The notes under the pieces: model-generated
Databases searched by the model: none
What the model saw: only the letters and a program-made list of their open reading frames with translations
Told to the model about the DNA's origin: nothing
Program-made: the position numbers and the translations under genes
Origin: Pantoea agglomerans
GTDB lineage: Bacteria > Pseudomonadota > Gammaproteobacteria > Enterobacterales > Enterobacteriaceae
DNA: 64,000 nt
Direction of reading: 5' to 3'
NCBI RefSeq assembly: GCF_020149765.1
Contig: NZ_CP083809.1
Location: forward strand, 4,023,627-4,087,626
Part shown: piece by piece, positions 59,496 to 64,000 of the stretch
How positions within the stretch are numbered: position 1 is the first letter of the stretch
Layout of the letters: each line of letters begins with the position of its first letter

Positions 59496-59531
59496 AGGTG
59501 TTACCTTTTACGATTCTAAAAGGTAACACCT
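59496..59531. promoter_or_regulatory. Palindromic operator of the toxin-antitoxin pair
   Basis: AGGTGTTACCTTTTA, six bases, TAAAAGGTAACACCT: a perfect 15-bp inverted repeat between the mnmE stop and the antitoxin start. GGTAAC/GTTACC sub-repeats suggest several RHH dimers bind side by side. It ends 25 bp before the antitoxin ATG. Because a stem of this kind could also form in RNA, a secondary terminator role for mnmE is possible. Confidence 0.8.
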
Positions 59532-59569
59532 GAAGCGCAATAAATGAACAGCCCAGCGTTCGGTACCGA

Positions 59570-60934
59570 TCATTTACCAATACAGAAGCTGGAAAAAATC
59601 CGCCCCAGCAAATCATCTGAGGTGAACTCGCCGGTGATCTCACTCAACGCCTGCTGTGCCAGCCGCAGCTCTTCCGCCAGCAGTTCGCCCGCCCACGCGC
59701 CCAGCAGCTGCGCCTTGCCCTGCTGTAAGTGAGTAGCCGCTAACTCCAGCGCCTGAAGATGACGGCGACGCGCCAGGAAGCCGCCTTCCATATTGCCGGA
59801 AAAGCCCATCGACTGCTTCAGATGGTCGCGCAGCGCGTCGACGCCTGCGCCGGTACGCGCCGAAAGGCGAATAAGTGAGTGATGATTTACTTCTGTCAGG
59901 CCCAGGGTTTCGCCGGTGACGTCCGCCTTGTTGCGCACCACGGTAATCGGCAACGCCGCAGGCAGGCGCGAGACGAAGTCGGGCCAGATCTGCGCCGCTT
60001 CCGTGGCGTCGGTCGTGGTGCCGTCTACCATAAACAGCACGCGATCCGCCTGTTCAATCTCCTGCCAGGCGCGCTCGATGCCGATGCGCTCAACTTCGTC
60101 GCTGGCCTCACGCAGCCCCGCGGTATCGATAATATGCAGCGGCATGCCGTCGATATGAATATGTTCACGCAGCACGTCGCGCGTGGTGCCAGCGATATCG
60201 GTCACGATCGCCGCTTCGCGCCCGGCCAGGGCGTTAAGCAGGCTCGACTTACCCGCATTTGGCCGACCCGCAATCACCACCTTCATGCCTTCGCGCAGCA
60301 GGCTGCCCTGACGCGCCTCGGCGCGTACGGCGTCGAGATCGACAATCACCTCATCAAGCTGCGCTTCGATTTTACCGTCGGAGAGAAAGTCGATCTCTTC
60401 ATCGGGGAAGTCGATAGCCGCTTCGACGTAGATACGCAGGTGGGTCAGTGCCTCCACCAGCTGGTTGATGCGGGTAGAGAAGGCACCCTGCAGCGAGTTA
60501 ACTGCGGAACGTGCCGCCTGCTCGGAGCTGGCGTCAATCAGATCGGCGATCGCCTCGGCCTGCGCCAGGTCGAGCTTGTCGTTCAAAAAGGCGCGCTCGG
60601 AAAATTCGCCCGGCTGGGCGATGCGCACGCCGGGCAGCGCCACGATACGCTTCAGCAGCAGATCGAGGATCACCGGGCCGCCGTGGCCCTGCAGCTCCAG
60701 TACATCTTCGCCGGTAAAGGAGTTCGGGCCGGGAAACCACAGCGCGATGCCCTGGTCCAGCACGCTGCCGTCAGCATCTTTAAACGGCAGATAGTCGGCG
60801 TAGCGCGCCTTTGGCAGCTTGCCGAGCACCTGCTGCGCCACCTCGGCGGCGCGCGCGCCGGAGATGCGCAAAATACCGACGCCGCCGCGTCCGGGAGGCG
60901 TCGCCTGGGCGACGATAGTATCGCTGTGGCTCAT
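59570..60934 (-). CDS. mnmE: tRNA modification GTPase MnmE (TrmE)
   Basis: MnmE partners with MnmG to modify wobble U34. It has 454 residues, as in E. coli. The N-terminal domain binds folate ([21 protein letters not shown]), the central helical part is interrupted by a G domain (P-loop GRPNAGKSS at about residues 223-231, DTAGLR, NKAD), and the protein ends with the catalytic CIGK. It is transcribed after yidC, but a terminator lies between them. Confidence 0.98.
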   Translation of the reverse strand: MSHSDTIVAQATPPGRGGVGILRISGARAAEVAQQVLGKLPKARYADYLPFKDADGSVLDQGIALWFPGPNSFTGEDVLELQGHGGPVILDLLLKRIVALPGVRIAQPGEFSERAFLNDKLDLAQAEAIADLIDASSEQAARSAVNSLQGAFSTRINQLVEALTHLRIYVEAAIDFPDEEIDFLSDGKIEAQLDEVIVDLDAVRAEARQGSLLREGMKVVIAGRPNAGKSSLLNALAGREAAIVTDIAGTTRDVLREHIHIDGMPLHIIDTAGLREASDEVERIGIERAWQEIEQADRVLFMVDGTTTDATEAAQIWPDFVSRLPAALPITVVRNKADVTGETLGLTEVNHHSLIRLSARTGAGVDALRDHLKQSMGFSGNMEGGFLARRRHLQALELAATHLQQGKAQLLGAWAGELLAEELRLAQQALSEITGEFTSDDLLGRIFSSFCIGK

Positions 60935-60950
60935 GGGATTTTCTCTCGCT

Positions 60951-60980
60951 AAAAAAATAAGGCGGTCTTATCGACCGCCT
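60951..60980 (-). terminator. Terminator of the rpmH-rnpA-yidD-yidC unit
   Basis: AGGCGGTC/GACCGCCT 8-bp stem followed by TATTTTTTT on the minus strand, between yidC and mnmE. mnmE probably depends on read-through or its own promoter. Confidence 0.85.
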
Positions 60981-61016
60981 CAGGGTAAACCAGATTGTCA
61001 GACGGGCGTAAGCGCG

Positions 61017-62663
61017 TTACGCCTTCTTCTTGTCGCGGCTGTGCAGACCGCGTTTTTCCAGCCCGCGATAAATCAGCTGCTGCTGGAGAATGGTTACCAG
61101 GTTGCTGACGATGTAGTACAGCACCAGACCTGACGGGAACCACAGGAAGAACACGGTAAAGATAACCGGCATATAGGTCATGATCTTCTGCTGCATCGGA
61201 TCGGTCACGGTGGTCGGTGACATCTTCTGAATGAAGAACATGGTGATGCCCATCAGAATCGGCAGAATGTAGTAGGGGTCCTGCGCCGACAGGTCGTGGA
61301 TCCAGAGGACAAACGGCGCATGGCGCAGTTCAACCGATCCAGACAGCATATAGTAGAGCGCAAGGAAGATCGGCATCTGGATAACCAGCGGCAGACAGCC
61401 GCCCAGCGGGTTGACCTTCTCCGCTTTATACAGCGCCATCATCTCCTGGCTTTGCTTCTGCTTGTCGTCGCCCAGACGCTCGCGCATCGCCTGAATCTTC
61501 GGCTGCAGCATACGCATTTTCGCCATCGAGGTGTACTGCGCCTTCGTCAGCGGGTACATGATGCCGCGCACGATAAAGGTGATAACGATGATGGAGAAGC
61601 CCCAGTTACCGATAAAGCTGTGGATAAACTTCAGCAGCTTAAACAGCGGCTGAGAGATAAACCACAGCCAGCCGTAGTCAACGGTCAGGTCGAGATGCGG
61701 CGCAACGGCAGCCATCTTGTCCTGAATTTCCGGGCCGACCCACAGCGTAGCGCCCAGATCCTGCTGCTGACCCGCAGCCACGGTGACCGGCGCAGATTTA
61801 TAGCCGATCGCCGCAACGCTGTTGCCCAGGTTGCTGGTGTAGAGCGCGTTATTGCCAGCGGTACGCGGCACCCATGCGGTAGCAAAATATTGCTGCAGCA
61901 TCGCCACCCAGCCGTTGCTGGTGGTGGCGTTCAGGTTTTCGTTGTCCGCGATGGTATCGAACTTATACTTTTCGTACTTCTCTTCGCTGGTGGAGTAGGC
62001 CGCACCGCGGAAGGTATGCAACGCAAAGTTGTTGCTGCCGGTGTCACGATGCTTCGGCAGATCGATAGTCTGTTTCAGCTGACCAAACAGCGACACTTCC
62101 AGCGGCTGCTGGGTGGTGTTGTTGACGTTATAGGTCACGTCCACCGCGTATTCGCCACGCTTGAAAATAAAGGTTTTGGTGTAAACCACGCCATTTTCAG
62201 CGGTGAAGGTCATCGGCACGCGCAGTTCGGTCTGGCCGTCAGCCATCTCGAAGTGATCCTGCTGAGCGGTGAACAGCGGACGCGCGCCGTTGTTCGGGTT
62301 ATCGGGACCGTTACGGCCAGTGAGTCCGCTCTGAGCCTGATAAACGAAGGATGGCGTGGTCTCCAGCAGCTGGAACGGCTGGTCAGAACCCAGTTTGTCC
62401 GGGTAGGTCAGCAGCTGAGCTTGCTCAACATCGCCACCGCGGGTGTTGATATTCAATGACAGGACATCAGTCTTAACGGTGATCGTTTTGCCCTGGCCGC
62501 TGGCCGGAACGCCCTGGCTGGCGGCATCACCTGCTGCGCTGTTGGTGTTTTGCGTGGTCTGGGTCTGCTGCGGCTGCGGAGCGTGGTCCGTCTGCCAGGC
62601 TTGCCAGATCATGAAAGACACGAACAGAAAAGCGATGAGAAAAAGATTGCGTTGCGAATCCAT
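61017..62663 (-). CDS. yidC: Membrane protein insertase YidC
   Basis: YidC inserts and folds inner-membrane proteins, alone or with SecYEG. Its targets include subunit c of the ATP synthase encoded in this window. It is 548 residues, as in E. coli. An N-terminal anchor ([18 protein letters not shown]) precedes a large periplasmic beta domain (about residues 60-340), then the conserved five-span core with the groove arginine in [19 protein letters not shown] and the LPIFLALY-like segment [12 protein letters not shown], and a basic C-terminus. Confidence 0.98.
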   Translation of the reverse strand: MDSQRNLFLIAFLFVSFMIWQAWQTDHAPQPQQTQTTQNTNSAAGDAASQGVPASGQGKTITVKTDVLSLNINTRGGDVEQAQLLTYPDKLGSDQPFQLLETTPSFVYQAQSGLTGRNGPDNPNNGARPLFTAQQDHFEMADGQTELRVPMTFTAENGVVYTKTFIFKRGEYAVDVTYNVNNTTQQPLEVSLFGQLKQTIDLPKHRDTGSNNFALHTFRGAAYSTSEEKYEKYKFDTIADNENLNATTSNGWVAMLQQYFATAWVPRTAGNNALYTSNLGNSVAAIGYKSAPVTVAAGQQQDLGATLWVGPEIQDKMAAVAPHLDLTVDYGWLWFISQPLFKLLKFIHSFIGNWGFSIIVITFIVRGIMYPLTKAQYTSMAKMRMLQPKIQAMRERLGDDKQKQSQEMMALYKAEKVNPLGGCLPLVIQMPIFLALYYMLSGSVELRHAPFVLWIHDLSAQDPYYILPILMGITMFFIQKMSPTTVTDPMQQKIMTYMPVIFTVFFLWFPSGLVLYYIVSNLVTILQQQLIYRGLEKRGLHSRDKKKA

Positions 62664-62681
62664 CGTTAATGTTCTCTGGTA

Positions 62682-62924
62682 TCAAAGGTTTTTTGGCGGC
62701 ACAGGATCGTCACCACCCGGGTTCAAAGGGTGGCATTTTAATACGCGTTTGAGTGTCAACCAACTGCCTTTTATCAGGCCAAACCTGCGTAACGCCTCAA
62801 TTCCATAATGAGAGCAGGTTGGCTGAAACCGACAGTGTGGTCCCAGCAAGGGGCTGATGCCGCGCTGATAGACGCGGATCAGGACGATCAGGAGCCGCGC
62901 GCCAGGCGACAGTGACGACGCCAT
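62682..62924 (-). CDS. yidD: Membrane protein insertion efficiency factor YidD
   Basis: YidD is a small inner-membrane-associated protein that helps YidC clients insert. Its 80 residues have the family signature [27 protein letters not shown] with three conserved cysteines, and [12 protein letters not shown]. It is five residues shorter than E. coli at the C-terminus. Its start lies 37 bp inside rnpA, and yidC follows after 18 bp. Confidence 0.96.
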   Translation of the reverse strand: MASSLSPGARLLIVLIRVYQRGISPLLGPHCRFQPTCSHYGIEALRRFGLIKGSWLTLKRVLKCHPLNPGGDDPVPPKNL

Positions 62925-63247
62925 AACTTCTCCAACGCTTCCGCCAACATACGGTTGTCGAGATCGGCAATCCCCTTTTTCGCTACAACGACGAAGTCCA
63001 TCGCTGGCAGTTCATGCTGAAGCAGACGAAAGCTCTCTCGGGTCAAACGTTTGATCCGGTTGCGTTCGTGTGCGCGCTTGACATGCTTTTTAGCGACGGT
63101 AAGACCGATGCGGGGATGCCCCAGCGAATTAAGGCGGCCGAGGATGGTGATTTGCGGCGTGCCAGCCCGTTGTGGCTGCTGGAAGACGAAAGTGAAATGA
63201 GTGGGAGTTAACAAGCGTAACTCCCTGGGAAATGCGAGCTTAACCAC
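62888..63247 (-). CDS. rnpA: Ribonuclease P protein component RnpA
   Basis: RnpA is the protein subunit that helps M1 RNA mature the 5' ends of tRNAs. It is 119 residues, as in E. coli, and begins at GTG as there. The RNA-binding signature [22 protein letters not shown] (with RNR box), cited here by its [10 protein letters not shown] core at about residues 58-67, is intact. It overlaps yidD and follows rpmH by 15 bp. Confidence 0.97.
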   Translation of the reverse strand: MVKLAFPRELRLLTPTHFTFVFQQPQRAGTPQITILGRLNSLGHPRIGLTVAKKHVKRAHERNRIKRLTRESFRLLQHELPAMDFVVVAKKGIADLDNRMLAEALEKLWRRHCRLARGS

Positions 63248-63262
63248 GAGGGTTAGCTTTTA

Positions 63263-63415
<153 letters not shown>

Positions 63416-63501
63416 CTAAACTTGAAAAATTTCACTGGGTGACGCGTTTTTGGGCCAGTAAAACGACCGACGCCTCAATGTGTCTTTAATAAAGAGGCGG
63501 G

Positions 63502-63530
63502 ATTGTAATAATTGTACAGTCCAGAGTCAA
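63502..63530 (-). promoter_or_regulatory. rpmH promoter
   Basis: TTGACT, 17 bp, TACAAT on the minus strand, about 100 bp before rpmH. It is strong and close to consensus. Confidence 0.82.
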
Positions 63531-64000
63531 TTTACTTCGCTGGTCGCGGTACCTGGAAGCCCGGATACAGCCCGCTGAGTCCGGGCATTGGGCATAACGC
63601 GACAACGCCGGGGGAAGAATTATACGGCCTCCGCTTTAAAGCGCAAGGATCCCACGGGATCTTCTTACGATCGGGCCGCTGAGGATCCGCGTGAAAACGA
63701 GAGGCGGCCTGAAAAAGCCGCTATTTTTCGACGATCCCCGCAGCTTTTTTCGCCAGCAGGCGTAAACTGTTTTACCTGTCCACGGCCTGTGGATAAAAAG
63801 GATCAAAACTGTGTAGAAAGTGAAGATCTCTGCCTCGCTTTGCGCTATGATCCGCCCTTCCGCTGACGATCCGGTCGCGATCCCAGGGACGGAAACCGCT
63901 GATAGCGGTCGCAGGCGCTTTCTACCGTCTGTGTCAAAAATGAACGTTTCTTTATTAGCGCCTACTATTTCTTATCGATTTTGTACAAGTGGAGTCCGCC
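63531..64000 (+). promoter_or_regulatory. dnaA regulatory region (gene starts just beyond the window)
   Basis: The divergent neighbour of rpmH is dnaA in enterobacteria. The last bases, GTACAAGTGGAGTCCGCC, match the E. coli sequence directly before the dnaA GTG start, with GGAG as ribosome-binding site. The stretch has no ORF. A TATGAT at 63846-63851 is a possible -10 element, and several GATC sites are present. Confidence 0.8.
63788..63796 (-). promoter_or_regulatory. DnaA box in the dnaA promoter region
   Basis: TTATCCACA, perfect, on the minus strand about 205 bp before dnaA. E. coli has its autoregulatory box between the two dnaA promoters. Confidence 0.85.

Noticed and set aside
61296..62459. 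387-codon open frame opposite yidC
   Set aside because: Antisense shadow of yidC with no ribosome-binding site or known motif.

Overview
The window is core chromosome of an enterobacterium. Gene content and order follow the E. coli 83-87 min region, and protein lengths are mostly identical or nearly so to E. coli. Some details point to Erwiniaceae (Pantoea/Mixta/Erwinia-like) rather than Escherichia: an ovoA gene sits where asnA lies in E. coli, ygiW-qseBC sits between rbsD and kup, and yihF/yihG, yieP and the bgl region are absent. The genus is an inference. The codon-position composition of a GC-rich enterobacterium produces many long antisense open frames. No prophage, insertion sequence, integron or CRISPR array was seen.

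Layout. 1-10.5 kb: the end of glnG, yshB, hemN, a candidate small membrane protein, yihI, the sRNA CsrC, engB, the sRNA Spot 42, polA, dsbA, srkA, a frameshifted yihD, and mobAB. 10.5-16 kb: a complete rrn operon on the minus strand (16S - tRNA-Glu - 23S - 5S) with P1/P2 promoters, boxA and a terminator. 16-23.5 kb: hsrA converging on the ribose operon rbsDACBKR with its operators. 23.5-28 kb: ygiW divergent from qseBC, then kup. 28-34.5 kb: ravA-viaA, ovoA, asnC, mioC. 34.55-34.98 kb: oriC with DnaA boxes, three 13-mers and 14 GATC sites. 35-45.3 kb: mnmG-rsmG and the complete atpIBEFHAGDC operon. 45.4-48.8 kb: glmU-glmS. 48.9-53.7 kb: Pho boxes and pstSCAB-phoU. 53.7-59.5 kb: an MFS transporter, yieH, adeP, yieE, a rutE-like nitroreductase and a PasAB-like toxin-antitoxin pair. 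59.6-64 kb: mnmE, yidC, yidD, rnpA, rpmH, then the dnaA regulatory region; the window stops just before the dnaA start codon.

How it works together. oriC lies between mioC and mnmG. The rrn operon to its left is transcribed leftward, and atp, glm and pst to its right rightward, so these highly expressed units run with replication. The mnmE-rpmH cluster runs toward oriC. DnaA-box-like sequences lie at oriC and upstream of mioC, polA and dnaA, which ties these genes to initiation control. Most genes are housekeeping. The parts that stand out are a one-base deletion at codon 2 of yihD, a 57-codon membrane-anchored ORF abutting hemN, an R1 DnaA box with an off-consensus terminal base, ovoA in the asnA slot, a start-less coiled-coil frame running into the Pho boxes, and a toxin-antitoxin module with a 36-bp palindromic operator. 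I found no convincing new multi-gene system.
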